Shown: one piece after another, positions 45,774 to 55,552 of the stretch
Layout: the number at the start of each line of letters is the position of its first letter
How positions within the stretch are numbered: position 1 is the first letter of the stretch
DNA from: JAJXWB01 sp046349085
Lineage (GTDB): Bacteria; Pseudomonadota; Alphaproteobacteria; Rhizobiales; Beijerinckiaceae
Direction of reading: 5' to 3'
NCBI GenBank assembly: GCA_046349085.1
Contig: JAXMDA010000007.1
Coordinates: forward strand, 1-64,000
DNA: 64,000 nucleotides
Program-made: the position numbers and the translations under genes
The notes under the pieces: generated by a model
What the model was told of the DNA's origin: nothing
Databases searched by the model: none
The model's input: only the letters and a program-made list of their open reading frames with translations

Positions 45774-46568
45774 TCAGCGGTCGCCGTCGATGCGCGCGCC
45801 GATGATGGCGATGGCGCGCTGATAGACCGAGGCCGCGTTCCACTCCTGGATCGCCGCGAAATTGCCTTCTCCCGGCTGATAGCCCGCGCCACGCGACCAG
45901 CCGTGCGCCTTGAGGAAATTCGCGGTGGACATCAGCGCGCCCGACGGCGTCTCCAGACTGCCGACGGCGTAGTTGAGCACGGTCTTCGGCATGAACTGCG
46001 TCTGGCCGACTTCGCCGTGCATCGAGCCGATCGTGTTGGCGTTGAACGTCCCTTGCTCCACCAGTTTCAGCGCCGCGTACAACTGGTCGGTGAAATAGGC
46101 CGAGCGCCGGCAGTCGTAGGCGAGCGTGGCCACCGCCGAGATCAGGTGCTGGTGGCCGCGCACCGCTCCGAAGCCGGTCTCCATGCCCCAGATCGCCAGC
46201 AGCGGGCCGGCCGGCACGCCGTAACGCTGCTCGATCTGCGCGAACAGCGCCGCGTTGGATTTTTTCAGCGCCTTGCCGCGCGAGACGATCGCAGCCCCGC
46301 CGCGCTTGGCCATGAACTGGTCGAGCGTCAGCTTGAAGCCGTGCTGCCCGCGGTCGGCGCTGATCGTGGCGCGCGCGTAAGTGGCGCCCATGAGCGCGGA
46401 GATCGCCGTCGGTCCGACGCGGCCGCGCGCCTCCTGCGCGAACTGCTGCTTCCAGTTGTCGAAGCCCGCGGAATTGTTGCCGCATTGCGCGGCCTGCGCG
46501 ACCCCGGCAAGCGTCATCGTCGAAAGCGCGACAGCGGCGCTGCTGATCATCTCTCTGATTCGGATCAT
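45774..46568 (-). CDS. Lytic murein transglycosylase (MltB-like), secreted
   Basis: 264 residues with a signal peptide ending AQAAQC (about 27-28). The GVPAGPLLAIWGMETGFGAVRG stretch contains the catalytic glutamate of the MltB family and GEVGQTQFMPKTVLNYAV the conserved substrate-binding loop. GGAGCGACC is the ribosome site. It cuts peptidoglycan glycan strands from the periplasmic side. A cysteine near the signal cleavage site could carry lipid, but the lipobox is not clear. Confidence 0.9.
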   Translation of the reverse strand: MIRIREMISSAAVALSTMTLAGVAQAAQCGNNSAGFDNWKQQFAQEARGRVGPTAISALMGATYARATISADRGQHGFKLTLDQFMAKRGGAAIVSRGKALKKSNAALFAQIEQRYGVPAGPLLAIWGMETGFGAVRGHQHLISAVATLAYDCRRSAYFTDQLYAALKLVEQGTFNANTIGSMHGEVGQTQFMPKTVLNYAVGSLETPSGALMSTANFLKAHGWSRGAGYQPGEGNFAAIQEWNAASVYQRAIAIIGARIDGDR

Positions 46569-46802
46569 GGTCGCTCCTTCGGCGGCCCCCAGGCCGACAA
46601 GTCCTTGATGCGAAAACGCGATCCATCGGCCGGGCCGCTGATTCGCGCTTGTGTCAGGTTGCGCGTTCGGTCGATTGATATGCAACAGCGCGCGCATCCC
46701 CGCAACGGCGGCGATTATGATGGCGAATCGATGGCCACGCGCCGTGCAGATCGTCACGCCGCGCGGCAGGCGCCGCCGTTAACGCTGCGCAGGGAGGCGC
46801 AC

Positions 46803-47744
46803 ATGGCGGAAAAGGCGACAGGCGACTCGCTGCGCAGCGCCGCCGAGACATTTCCGCCGCTGCGCCGCTTCGTCGCCGCCGAGGCGCGGCTCGCCGCCTG
46901 GGCGCGCAGCGGCTCGGGCGCGCGACTCTACGCGTACGAATTCCTGCGCTTCGGATTCAAGCAGGCGGTCGCCTGCGTGTTCGGCGCCCTGATGGTCGCG
47001 CTGATGATCGCGACACATTATTTCTATCCGAAGGGCGCCGCGCTCGCGCGTTACGATTTCCTGTTTCTCGCAGCATTGGCGATCCAGGCCGCGTTGATCT
47101 GGACGCGCTTCGAAAGCCTCGACGAAGCGAAGGTCATCTTCATCTTTCACATCGTCGGCACCGTCATGGAAATCTTCAAGACCGCGCAGGGTTCGTGGAT
47201 CTATCCCGACGCGGCGATATTCCGCATTGGCGGCGTGCCGCTCTTCACCGGCTTCATGTATGCGGCGATCGGCTCCTACATGATGCGCGCCTGGAGCCTG
47301 TTCGACTTCCGCTTCTCAAGCCATCCCCCGCTCTGGCAGGTGAGCGCGCTGGCCGCCGCCATCTACGTCAATTTCTTCGCGCACCACTGGCTGCCGGACA
47401 TGCGCTACGTATTGTTCCTCGCTTGCGCCCTCGTGTTCGGACGAAGCTGGATCTACTACCGCGTGCATCATTCCTGGCGCTGCATGCCGATGCTCGTCGC
47501 CGCGCTCCTTGGGGCCGTGTTCATCTGGCTCGCGGAGAATATCGGCACCTATACGCAGACATGGCTCTACCCCGCGCAGAAAGCGGGCTGGACCATGGTC
47601 GGCCTGCCGAAGCTCGGGTCGTGGTTCCTGCTGCAGATCGTGAGCTACGCGCTCGTCGCGCTGGTGCGGCGTCCGCAAGCGCCGGACGAGGCGCCTGTCG
47701 CGGCTTCGCGCGCGCGCCACGAAAAACGGCTGGCGTCGCGCTGA
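46803..47744 (+). CDS. DUF817-family integral membrane protein
   Basis: 313 residues. After an acidic/basic N-terminal helix the protein has about eight membrane segments. Conserved-looking motifs are EIFKTAQGSWIYPDAAIFRIGGVPLFTGFMYAAIGSYM and NFFAHHWLPDMRY with histidines in the membrane region. This matches DUF817 as I know it; function unknown. The gene is divergent from the MltB-like gene and converges on the small gene at 47746. Confidence 0.83.
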   Translation: MAEKATGDSLRSAAETFPPLRRFVAAEARLAAWARSGSGARLYAYEFLRFGFKQAVACVFGALMVALMIATHYFYPKGAALARYDFLFLAALAIQAALIWTRFESLDEAKVIFIFHIVGTVMEIFKTAQGSWIYPDAAIFRIGGVPLFTGFMYAAIGSYMMRAWSLFDFRFSSHPPLWQVSALAAAIYVNFFAHHWLPDMRYVLFLACALVFGRSWIYYRVHHSWRCMPMLVAALLGAVFIWLAENIGTYTQTWLYPAQKAGWTMVGLPKLGSWFLLQIVSYALVALVRRPQAPDEAPVAASRARHEKRLASR

Positions 47745-47745
47745 G

Positions 47746-48096
47746 CTATCTCGCCTTTTGCGCCTTCCACACGCCGCCGCAATAATCGGTATTGGACGAC
47801 CAGGCGCCGGAGCCGGACGCGCCCTTCAGCTTGCCATTGGCGCGCGCCATCTTCTGGCCGGCCGTGAAGCGCGTGGAGATATCGCCATTGTCTTCGAGAT
47901 AGCCCCAGACGTCGACGCCCTCTGCGCTCGAGGCGACGACGCGCCCGCCCTCGATGCGCACCGTGCCGGAAACGTCGGGCGCGCATTCGCCGACCGTCGT
48001 GCGCGCCTCGATCCGCCAGTCGCCATCGTACTGGCTGGGAAATGCGGCGGCCGGCGCAGCCAGCGCCACGGCGATGCAGACCAGTGCGAGACGCAT
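47746..48096 (-). CDS. Small secreted protein of unknown function (Hyphomicrobiales-type)
   Basis: 116 residues with a signal peptide ending AAAFPS (about 19). The mature part, YDGDWRIEARTTVGECAPDVSGTVRIEGGRV then WGYLEDNGDISTRF and SGAWSSNTDYCGGVW, looks like a small beta-barrel with two cysteines. Similar small proteins recur in this order; no function known to me. Its ATG overlaps the mutA stop by one base (TGATG), so it is translationally coupled to mutA. Confidence 0.75.
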   Translation of the reverse strand: MRLALVCIAVALAAPAAAFPSQYDGDWRIEARTTVGECAPDVSGTVRIEGGRVVASSAEGVDVWGYLEDNGDISTRFTAGQKMARANGKLKGASGSGAWSSNTDYCGGVWKAQKAR

Positions 48097-49928
48097 CAGC
48101 CGAACGCCTTCCATGCGCGGTCGAGGCAGGCGAGTACGTCCGCGCCCGCGAAAATGTAATCGCCGACGCCGGCCGCGGCATAGGCCGCTTCCTTGTCGCC
48201 GGCGCGGCCCGCCAGGATCACGAGTTTCGCGCCCTTGGCTTTCAGCGCGCGCGCGACGGCTTCCGCCTGTTCGGCGTAGAGCGCGTCGGACGAGCAGATG
48301 CAGGCGATCGGCGCTCCGGACGCCAGATAGGCGTCGGCAGCCGCATCTGCGGAGGCAAAGCCATCGTTGCCCGGCGCCTCGATGCCGCCGGCTTCAAAGA
48401 AGTTCTTGGCGAAGGTCGCGCGCCCCGTGAAAGCCGCGATCGGCCCGATATTGGCGAGGAAGACGGAAGGACGCCTGCCCTTGGCCGCCAGCGCGTCGGA
48501 TTTGTCGCGCAGGGCTTCGTAGGGTTCGGACAGCCGGTGCGCGGCGAGCGCGCCCGCAGGCGCCGACGTCGCCGGAATCGGCGCGAGCACGGTCACCGGC
48601 TTTTCGGCGATGTTGGGAAATTCGCTGGCGCCGGTCAGCGCGTCCTTGCGGCGCGCGACATTCCTGGCGCGCTCGGCGGCGGCCCTTGCGACGTCCGCCT
48701 TCAGCGCGCCGGATGCGATCTGCGCGGCGAGACCGCCCGCCTTCTCGGCTTGCTGCACGAGCGCCCACGCCTTGTCGCAAAGCTCGTTGGTCAGGGCCTC
48801 GAAACCGCCGGCGCCGGCCGTCGGATCGGCGACCTTGTCGAGATTAGATTCTTCCAGCAGCACGAGCTGCGTGTTGCGCGCGACGCGGCGCGCGAATTCG
48901 TCCGGCAGGCCCACCGCCTGCGTGAACGGCAGGACGGAAATGCGGTCCGCGCCGCCGACGGCCGCCGAGAAGACCGCGACGGTCGCGCGCAGCATGTTCA
49001 CGTAGGGGTCGCGGCGCGTCATCATGCGCCACGCGGTTTCGGCGTGCACGAGCGCGGGCGACGCGGCGAGCCCGCAGGCTTCCTCCACGCGCGCCCACAG
49101 GCGGCGCAGCGCGCGCAGCTTGGCGACGCCCAAGAATTCGTCGGCGTCGACCGCCAGGCGGAAGGAGATCGCCTTGGCGGCCGCGTCGAGCGGCAGGCCG
49201 CCGCCTTCCAGCGCCCGCAGGTAGGCGAGCGCGGCGGAAATGGCGTAGGCCAGCTCCTGCGCCTCGGTTCCGCCGGCGGCGTGGACGATGCGCGCGTCGG
49301 CGACGCAGAACGGGCCGGCGAAGCCCGCGCCGGACAGCGCCCTGACCGCCTCCGCCATATGCGGCGCGATCTCGTTGAACGGATGCGCGATCGCGCCGCG
49401 CGCGAGGCCGCCGAGCGGATCGAGACCGAAGGAAATCAGCGCCGCCTTGGGGTCGACCTTCTGTTTGGCGACATAGGCGGCGAAGGCGGTCGCCACGTCG
49501 CGGCCATGCCCGGGCGCGTCGATCTCGACGGGCGCTCCAGCGTCGAGGAACACGCCGGCCAGAGCCGCCTCGATCGCGGCTTCGGTCGCCGGCAGGCCGA
49601 AGCCATAGGCGCCGGCCGAGCCGGCGAAAGCGAGCTGCAATCCGCCCGCGCCGTTTTCGAGATCGGTCAGGGCGAGTTCGTTGGCGGCCTTGGCGTCGGG
49701 GGCGTCGACGCGCGCGAGGATCGACCACGCGCCGGCCTGCGCGCGGCCAGGCTGCGGCGCGGCGGCGGCGGGGGCGTAGAGCGGCTGGATCGCCCCGCCG
49801 TCGTAGGTCTTGTGCAGCAGCCGCTCGAACGGCGCGCCCTTCAGCGCGGCGGTAGCCAGCTCCTTCCAGCGCGCCTCTTCCACGGGCGGAAAGGCGGCGG
49901 CATAGGGCGGCGTGTCGGAAGCGGTCAT
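48096..49928 (-). CDS. mutA: Methylmalonyl-CoA mutase, small subunit
   Basis: 610 residues. It aligns with the mutase TIM barrel (ALISFGLDPLGGLARG, FRLAVDADEFLGVAKLRALRRLWAR, MMTRRDPYVNMLRATVAVFSAAVGGAD) and ends in a degenerate B12-binding domain whose DxHxxG motif is absent (FLANIGPIAAFTGRATFAKN in its place). This is the expected non-catalytic subunit that pairs with MutB. It is 5 kb from mutB, so assembly depends on two transcripts. The downstream small gene overlaps its stop. Confidence 0.94.
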   Translation of the reverse strand: MTASDTPPYAAAFPPVEEARWKELATAALKGAPFERLLHKTYDGGAIQPLYAPAAAAPQPGRAQAGAWSILARVDAPDAKAANELALTDLENGAGGLQLAFAGSAGAYGFGLPATEAAIEAALAGVFLDAGAPVEIDAPGHGRDVATAFAAYVAKQKVDPKAALISFGLDPLGGLARGAIAHPFNEIAPHMAEAVRALSGAGFAGPFCVADARIVHAAGGTEAQELAYAISAALAYLRALEGGGLPLDAAAKAISFRLAVDADEFLGVAKLRALRRLWARVEEACGLAASPALVHAETAWRMMTRRDPYVNMLRATVAVFSAAVGGADRISVLPFTQAVGLPDEFARRVARNTQLVLLEESNLDKVADPTAGAGGFEALTNELCDKAWALVQQAEKAGGLAAQIASGALKADVARAAAERARNVARRKDALTGASEFPNIAEKPVTVLAPIPATSAPAGALAAHRLSEPYEALRDKSDALAAKGRRPSVFLANIGPIAAFTGRATFAKNFFEAGGIEAPGNDGFASADAAADAYLASGAPIACICSSDALYAEQAEAVARALKAKGAKLVILAGRAGDKEAAYAAAGVGDYIFAGADVLACLDRAWKAFG

Positions 49929-50036
49929 GGCGGCGGAAATCCCTCGGGAAACGCGGGGGCGTTTTTGCACATGCGAACGGGGGAGGGAAGGGGGCGGGCG
50001 CGCGGCTGGCCGAATTGGCGAGGGGAGGGCGGCCTG

Positions 50037-51281
50037 CTACCCCGCCATCCCCACAACCGCCCCGCTCATCAGCGTCGCCAGCGTGCCGGAGATCAGCGAG
50101 CGCGGCGCCAGCGCGACGATGTCGTGCCTTCGCTCCGGGGCCATGGTCGTCATGCCGCCGATCATGATGCCGAGCGAGCCAAAATTGGCGAAGCCGCACA
50201 GCGCGTAGGTCATGATCAGTTTCGAGCGCGGCGACAGCGCGCCTTCGGGCAGGGCGGCGAGATCGAGGTAGGCGACGAATTCGTTGAGCGCGGTCTTGGT
50301 CGCCATCAACGTCGCCGCCGCCTCGCTTTCCGGCCAGGGCACGCCAATCAGCCAGACCAGCGGCCGAAACAGCAATGCGAAGGCCGCGCGAATCGAGACC
50401 GGCTTGCCGCCGACATCGGGCAGCAGCGACAGAGCGGCGTCGATCAGATGCACGAGCGCGACGAGAACGATCAATAGCGCGATGATGCCGGCCAGAATCT
50501 TCACGCCGTCCATCGTGCCGCGCACGATCGCCTCGAAGGCGTTGGCCGGCGGATCGGCGATCTTGATCTCCGTCGAACGGTCGTCCGGCCGGAAGGGAAC
50601 CATCAGCGCCGCCAGCGCCAGCGCCGCCGGCGTGGAGATGATCGAGGCCGTGATGATGTTGGGCAGCGCGTCCGGCACATGCGCGCCGAGGATCGCGCCG
50701 TAGATCGCCATCACCGTGCCGGCGATGCCCGCCATGCCGCAGCTCATCAGCGCGAACAATTCGCCGCGCGACATGGTGGTGAGATAGGGCCGCACGATCA
50801 GCGGCGCTTCCACCATGCCGACGAAAATGTGCGTGGCGGCGCCCACGCCGAGCGGTCCGCCGACGCCGAGCGCGCGCCGCAGCACGAAGGCGAAGGCGGC
50901 GACGACTTTCTGCATGACGCCGAGATAGAACATCAGCGTCGCCAGCGCGGAGATGGTCAGGACCATCGGAAAGGCGCGGAAGGCGAGGATGAACGAGGCG
51001 CCGGCCTTCGTCTCCGCATAGGGCAGGGGCGCGCCGCCCAGGAAGCCGAAGACCAGCGCCGTGCCGGCGTCGGTTGCGCGCTGCAACGCCTCGACGCCGT
51101 GCGTGAGTTTCAGGATCGCGGCGACGGCCGGCGGGAATTTGGTGAAGAGGAGGGCCAGCGCGATCTGCAGGGCGACGCCGCCGACGACCACGCGCAGCGG
51201 AACGGCGCGGCGGTCCTCGCTCAGCGCGACGGCGATGGCGAGGAGGACGGCGAGGGCGAGGAGGCCCTGGAGGAGGGTCAC
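50037..51281 (-). CDS. Concentrative nucleoside transporter (CNT/NupC family)
   Basis: 414 residues from a GTG. About eight to ten membrane segments. The family signature is GVGAATHIFVGMVEAPLIVRPYL (the GMVE/QxEAP nucleoside and Na+ site), ALMSCGMAGIAGTVMAIYGAIL, and a C-terminal GGMTTMAPERR. It co-transports nucleosides with Na+ or H+. It starts 31 bases after the M20 peptidase stop, so both may be one transcript. Confidence 0.93.
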   Translation of the reverse strand: MTLLQGLLALAVLLAIAVALSEDRRAVPLRVVVGGVALQIALALLFTKFPPAVAAILKLTHGVEALQRATDAGTALVFGFLGGAPLPYAETKAGASFILAFRAFPMVLTISALATLMFYLGVMQKVVAAFAFVLRRALGVGGPLGVGAATHIFVGMVEAPLIVRPYLTTMSRGELFALMSCGMAGIAGTVMAIYGAILGAHVPDALPNIITASIISTPAALALAALMVPFRPDDRSTEIKIADPPANAFEAIVRGTMDGVKILAGIIALLIVLVALVHLIDAALSLLPDVGGKPVSIRAAFALLFRPLVWLIGVPWPESEAAATLMATKTALNEFVAYLDLAALPEGALSPRSKLIMTYALCGFANFGSLGIMIGGMTTMAPERRHDIVALAPRSLISGTLATLMSGAVVGMAG

Positions 51282-51312
51282 GCCAGCCTCCGCGATGACG
51301 GACTTGGCGTCC

Positions 51313-52695
51313 TCACGCCGACAGCGCCGCGAGTATCCGCGCCCAGCTCCGCGCGCCCTTCTGGAACGACGAGAGTTCGTACTTCTCGTTCGGCGAATGC
51401 ACGCGGTCGTCGTCGAGGCCGAAGCCGACCATCAGCGAATCCATTTTCAGGTCGCGCTTGAACGAGCCGACGATCGGGATCGAGCCGCCGGAGCCGATCA
51501 TCGCGGCCTCCTTGCCCCATTCCTGCGCCAGCGCGCGCCGCGCGCGCGACAGCGCCTCGGAGCCGAAGGGCAGTTGCAGCGCCGGGCTTGCGCCATGCGA
51601 CTGGAAGTCCGCTTCGCAATCGTCCGGCAGGCGGGCGCGCACGAAGGAGCGGAAGTTTTCCGCGATTGCCGCCGGGTTCTGCTTGCCGACGAGGCGGAAC
51701 GAGAATTTCGCGCTGGCCTGCGCCGGCAGCACGGTCTTCGAGCCCTTGGCGGTGTAGCCGCCGAATATGCCGTTCACGTCGCAGGTCGGACGCGCCCAGA
51801 TCTGTTCCAGCACGCTGCGGTCGTGTTCGCCTGCGGGAACCGACAGCCCGACGTCGCCCAGGAAGGCGTTCTCGTCGAAATCGAGCGCGCGCCATTGCTT
51901 GGCGATGTCGTCGGGCAGGTCTTCGACGCCGTCGTAAAAGTTCGGGACGGTCACGCGGCCCTGCGCGTCGTGCAGATCGGCGACGATCTTCGACAGCACG
52001 TGGATCGGATTGACCGCGGCGCCGCCGTAGAGGCCGGAATGCAGGTCGCGATTGGCCGCCCTGATCGTCACTTCCTCCAGCACGAGGCCGCGCAGCATGG
52101 CGGTGATGGCGGGCGTCGTGCGGTTCCACATGCCGGTGTCGCAGACGAGCGCGATGTCGGCGGAAAGCTCTTTCTTGTTCTCCGCCAGAAACGCCGGCAG
52201 CGAGGGCGAACCCGTTTCTTCCTCGCCTTCGAGAAGGATGGTGACGTCGCAAGGCAGGCCGCCCGTGGCGACGAAGGCGCGGCAGGCCTCGACGAAGGTC
52301 ATGAGCTGGCCCTTGTCGTCGGCCGCGCCCCGCCCGAAAATCTGGGGGCCTGTGGCGGCGTCCACGATCTTCGGGCCGAAGGGATCGCTCTCCCAGAGGT
52401 TGAGCGGATCGACCGGCTGCACGTCGTAATGGCCGTAGAACAGAACGTGCGGCGCGTCGCGCTGCGCCGCCTTGGCGTGCGCCACCACCATCGGATGCCC
52501 TGCAGTCGCCCGCACGCTCGCCGTGAAGCCGATGCCGGCAAGATCCTGCGCCAGCCATTCGGCGGCTTTCGCGCATTCCGCGCCGAAGGCGGGGTCGGTC
52601 GAGACCGACTTGATGCGCATCAGCGCGAACAGGCGGTCGAGCGCGCCCTGACGGTCGCTGTCAAGTTTTTCCAATACGTCGTCGATCGATGCCAT
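51313..52695 (-). CDS. M20-family metallopeptidase (dipeptidase-like)
   Basis: 460 residues. The zinc-site motifs are VLFYGHYDVQPVDP (His-x-Asp), GRGAADDKGQLM, EGEEETGSPSL (catalytic glutamate) and DTGMW; NRDLHSGLYGGAAVNPIHVL opens the dimerisation (lid) domain. This is the M20/M25/M40 dipeptidase group of large bacterial carnosinase-like enzymes. It is cytoplasmic (no signal peptide). Substrate unknown. It lies upstream of the nucleoside transporter gene. Confidence 0.93.
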   Translation of the reverse strand: MASIDDVLEKLDSDRQGALDRLFALMRIKSVSTDPAFGAECAKAAEWLAQDLAGIGFTASVRATAGHPMVVAHAKAAQRDAPHVLFYGHYDVQPVDPLNLWESDPFGPKIVDAATGPQIFGRGAADDKGQLMTFVEACRAFVATGGLPCDVTILLEGEEETGSPSLPAFLAENKKELSADIALVCDTGMWNRTTPAITAMLRGLVLEEVTIRAANRDLHSGLYGGAAVNPIHVLSKIVADLHDAQGRVTVPNFYDGVEDLPDDIAKQWRALDFDENAFLGDVGLSVPAGEHDRSVLEQIWARPTCDVNGIFGGYTAKGSKTVLPAQASAKFSFRLVGKQNPAAIAENFRSFVRARLPDDCEADFQSHGASPALQLPFGSEALSRARRALAQEWGKEAAMIGSGGSIPIVGSFKRDLKMDSLMVGFGLDDDRVHSPNEKYELSSFQKGARSWARILAALSA

Positions 52696-52825
52696 CGCGG
52701 GGCTCCTGCGTGAATCGAATCTAGCGCGGCGCTTCGAGCAGCGTCAAAACCTGCGGCGGTTGCGCTTGTTCCTGCCAGGGCTCTGCCTTACACAGTCTTG
52801 GTTCAGTATTTTGGGGGTATTGGCG

Positions 52826-53305
52826 ATGTTGCGTATAGGATTTGTTGCGGTCGCCTTCTGTGTGGCCGTGTCCGGCTTGGCCACACGCGCAGCGCTTGCG
52901 CAGGAAAGCGAACTTTACGAGCCGCTGATCGACGAGGACGCAAAAGGCTTCAAGCCCGCCAAATACCAGAAGGATCTTGCGTTTTGCCGCAAGCGCGCGG
53001 CGCCGCACGCCGAAAAGGCCGCCGCCCATGCGCAGGCCGCCAACGAGGGCGGCCAGCAGGTCGCCGCCGGCGCAGCTCTCTCGGCGGCGGGCAGCATCGT
53101 GTCGGCTCTCCCCATTCCCGGCTTCACCGCCGCCCGCAACGTCTGGGCAGGCGGCGCCGCCGCCGACGCGGTGGGCGGCGCGGTTTCGGCAGGCGGCGCG
53201 GCCAAGCAGGCGCAGGCCGGCGCGGCGGCGGGAGCAGCGGCAGGCGACTACCAGCTCGTCGTCGACAGTTGCCTGATCAAGCGCGGTTACAGGTTCCTGC
53301 GCTGA
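52826..53305 (+). CDS. Secreted glycine/alanine-rich protein of unknown function
   Basis: 159 residues with a signal peptide (MLRIGFVAVAFCVAVSGLATRAALAQ). A charged part, PLIDEDAKGFKPAKYQKDLAFCRKRAA, is followed by alanine/glycine-rich helices (AAGAALSAAGSIVSALP, AAADAVGGAVSAGGAAKQ) resembling a glycine zipper, and ends DSCLIKRGYRFLR. Envelope proteins with a CxxRGY ending recur in this order; function unknown. The conserved start is the second ATG, at 52826. Confidence 0.75.
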   Translation: MLRIGFVAVAFCVAVSGLATRAALAQESELYEPLIDEDAKGFKPAKYQKDLAFCRKRAAPHAEKAAAHAQAANEGGQQVAAGAALSAAGSIVSALPIPGFTAARNVWAGGAAADAVGGAVSAGGAAKQAQAGAAAGAAAGDYQLVVDSCLIKRGYRFLR

Positions 53306-53321
53306 GGCGCGCTCGCGCGCC

Positions 53322-53732
53322 TCAGACCATCAACGCCAGAACGGCGGCCTGGATCAGCGTCACGCCCAGCCAGTGTCCGCCGTCGACCGCCCACACCGAC
53401 CAGGGGCGTCGCTGATAGGCGTAATTTGTCGCCACCGTCGGCGCGATAAATCCGAACCAGACGAAGAAGCCGCTTACCAGCGCCGACTTCATGGAGAATT
53501 GCGCGCCGGCGATGTGCGTCAGCAGGCCGGCGAGCGCGGCGGCCATGACGACTTCAAGAACGAGCGACAGAACGAGCGCAAAGATCGGCGGCTTCCCGGG
53601 CTGGGGCGGAGCGCCGGCCGGCAGCAGGCCGAGCCCCACGGCCCAGACGCGCCCGAAGACGCCGAACCAGATCGCGCCGAAAATCCAGCTCGCCGCCGCA
53701 GCGGCGAGAATGGCCAGATAGGGCAGTTGCAT
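53322..53732 (-). CDS. DUF1761-family membrane protein
   Basis: 136 residues with four membrane helices: AILAAAAASWIFGAIWFGVFG, LVLSLVLEVVMAAALAGLL, a third around SGFFVWFGFIAPTVA, and a C-terminal one. The SWIFGAIWFG start and FGFIAPT motif are those of DUF1761. Function unknown. A TTG six bases upstream is also in frame; the ATG is preferred. It begins six bases after the HerA-like gene ends. Confidence 0.85.
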   Translation of the reverse strand: MQLPYLAILAAAAASWIFGAIWFGVFGRVWAVGLGLLPAGAPPQPGKPPIFALVLSLVLEVVMAAALAGLLTHIAGAQFSMKSALVSGFFVWFGFIAPTVATNYAYQRRPWSVWAVDGGHWLGVTLIQAAVLALMV

Positions 53733-53738
53733 CGTCAA

Positions 53739-55313
53739 CTAGCGCGACAGGCCGCCGAGCACGCCGCGCAGGATGGCGCGCGTGATCTGCGTGCCAACCG
53801 AGCGCGCCGCCGATTGCGCCGCCGAGCGCACGATCATTTCGCCCGTCGACATGCGCGGGCGCTTGCCCTTGCCGTTTCCGCCCGCGGAGCCGCCGCCCAG
53901 CACGCTGCCGAGCATGCCGCCGAGCTGCCCGAGAATGCCGCCGCTGGACGCTTCCGTCGGTTGTTCCTGGGCGCCCGCCGCCTCGGCGTGGCCCGCCGCG
54001 CGCTTCTGCAGGATCTCGAACGCGGATTCGCGGTCGACCGCCGTGTCGTACTTGCCGACGAGCGCGCTGGCCTTGATCGTGGCGTCGCGCTCGGCCTGCG
54101 TCACCGGCCCGACGCGGCCGGACGGCGGCGCGATCAGCGCGCGGTCGACCATTTCCGGCGAGCCCTTGAGATCGAGCATCGAGACGAGCGCCTCGCCGAC
54201 GCCGAGCTGCGTGATCGCCTGCGCCGTGTCGAAATTCGGGTTCTGGCGGAACGTGTCGGCGGCGGCCTTTACGGCTTTCTGGTCGCGCGGCGTGAAGGCG
54301 CGCAGCGCGTGCTGCGCGCGATTGCCGAGCTGACCGAGCACCGTCTCCGGCACGTCGAGCGGGTTCTGCGTCACGAAATAGACGCCGACGCCCTTCGAGC
54401 GGATGAGGCGCACGACCTGTTCGATCGCCGTCATCAGGGCCTTCGGCGCATTGTCGAACAGCAGATGCGCCTCGTCGAAGAAGAAGACGAGCTTCGGCTT
54501 CTCGGGATCGCCGACCTCCGGCAGATGCTCGAACAGCTCCGACAGCATCCACAGCAGGAAGGTTGCGTAGAGTTTCGGCGAGCGCATCAGCTTGTCGGCC
54601 GCCAGAATATTGACGATTCCGCGCCCGTCGCGGTCGAGGCGCAGGAAGTCGGCGATATCGAGCGCCGGCTCGCCGAAGAACTTTTCCGCGCCCTGGTTCT
54701 CCAGCACCAGCAATTGCCGCTGGATCGCGCCAATCGTGGCGGTGGCGACGTTGCCGTATTTGGTGGTGAGTTCGGACGCATGGTCGGCCACGAACTGCAG
54801 CGTCGCGCGCAGGTCCTTCAGATCGAGCAGCGCAAGTCCCTGGTCGTCGGCGACGCGGAAGACGATGTTGAGCACGCCTTCCTGCGTGTCGTTGAGTTCA
54901 AGCAGGCGCGCGGTCAGCAGCGGGCCCATTTCCGAAATCGTCGCGCGAATGGGATGGCCCTGTTCGCCGAACACGTCCCAGAACACGACCGGGAAATTGT
55001 CGGGCGTGTAGGTCAGGCCGAGTTCCTGCGCGCGCTTGACGAACGGCGGCTTGGAATCGCCGGGCTGCGAAATGCCGGAGAGATCGCCTTTCACATCGGC
55101 CGCAAAGACCGAGACGCCCGCATTGCAAAAACCTTCCGCGAGTTTCTGCAGCGTCACCGTCTTGCCGGTGCCGGTCGCCCCGGTCACCAGCCCGTGCCGG
55201 TTGCCGAGCGGCAGGTTGAGATAGCGGTAGACGCCAGAAGCGCCGGCGCCGCTCTTGCCGACGAGAATCTTGCCCTCAACCTGATTGGGATCGTCGGCCA
55301 CGGATCGCTCCAT
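53739..55313 (-). CDS. HerA/FtsK-like ATPase of the DUF853 type
   Basis: 524 residues. Walker A is GLVTGATGTGKTVTLQKL (about residue 45), Walker B KLVFFFDEAHLLFD (about 290), with the arginine-finger-like FVTQNPLDVPETVLGQLGNR region. This domain set is DUF853 (YjgR-type), P-loop ATPases related to the HerA/FtsK translocases; the function is not established. The C-terminal 100 residues are Gly/Ala-rich (GGILGQLGGMLGSVLGGGS) and end RGVLGGLSR. It sits in a same-strand pair with DUF1761. Confidence 0.9.
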   Translation of the reverse strand: MERSVADDPNQVEGKILVGKSGAGASGVYRYLNLPLGNRHGLVTGATGTGKTVTLQKLAEGFCNAGVSVFAADVKGDLSGISQPGDSKPPFVKRAQELGLTYTPDNFPVVFWDVFGEQGHPIRATISEMGPLLTARLLELNDTQEGVLNIVFRVADDQGLALLDLKDLRATLQFVADHASELTTKYGNVATATIGAIQRQLLVLENQGAEKFFGEPALDIADFLRLDRDGRGIVNILAADKLMRSPKLYATFLLWMLSELFEHLPEVGDPEKPKLVFFFDEAHLLFDNAPKALMTAIEQVVRLIRSKGVGVYFVTQNPLDVPETVLGQLGNRAQHALRAFTPRDQKAVKAAADTFRQNPNFDTAQAITQLGVGEALVSMLDLKGSPEMVDRALIAPPSGRVGPVTQAERDATIKASALVGKYDTAVDRESAFEILQKRAAGHAEAAGAQEQPTEASSGGILGQLGGMLGSVLGGGSAGGNGKGKRPRMSTGEMIVRSAAQSAARSVGTQITRAILRGVLGGLSR

Positions 55314-55552
55314 TCCTGCTGGCGCGGACTTGCGCGCGAAAAACATGGGCAGGCGCGCCGCGCGCGCAAGACCTGTGAACGCCCGGCTTATACGGCAAGA
55401 GCCGCCCGCGCGCCACGCCCGCGCCGAGGCGCGGCGGCTGCTTTTCAGCCTTGCATTTTCAGGGGATGGCGGCGACTAATCTTTCGCCTTTCCGGCAGAG
55501 CCGGGCGCCCCGGCCAGCGCATAGTCGAAGGTTTCATAGTCAAGAGGTTGTC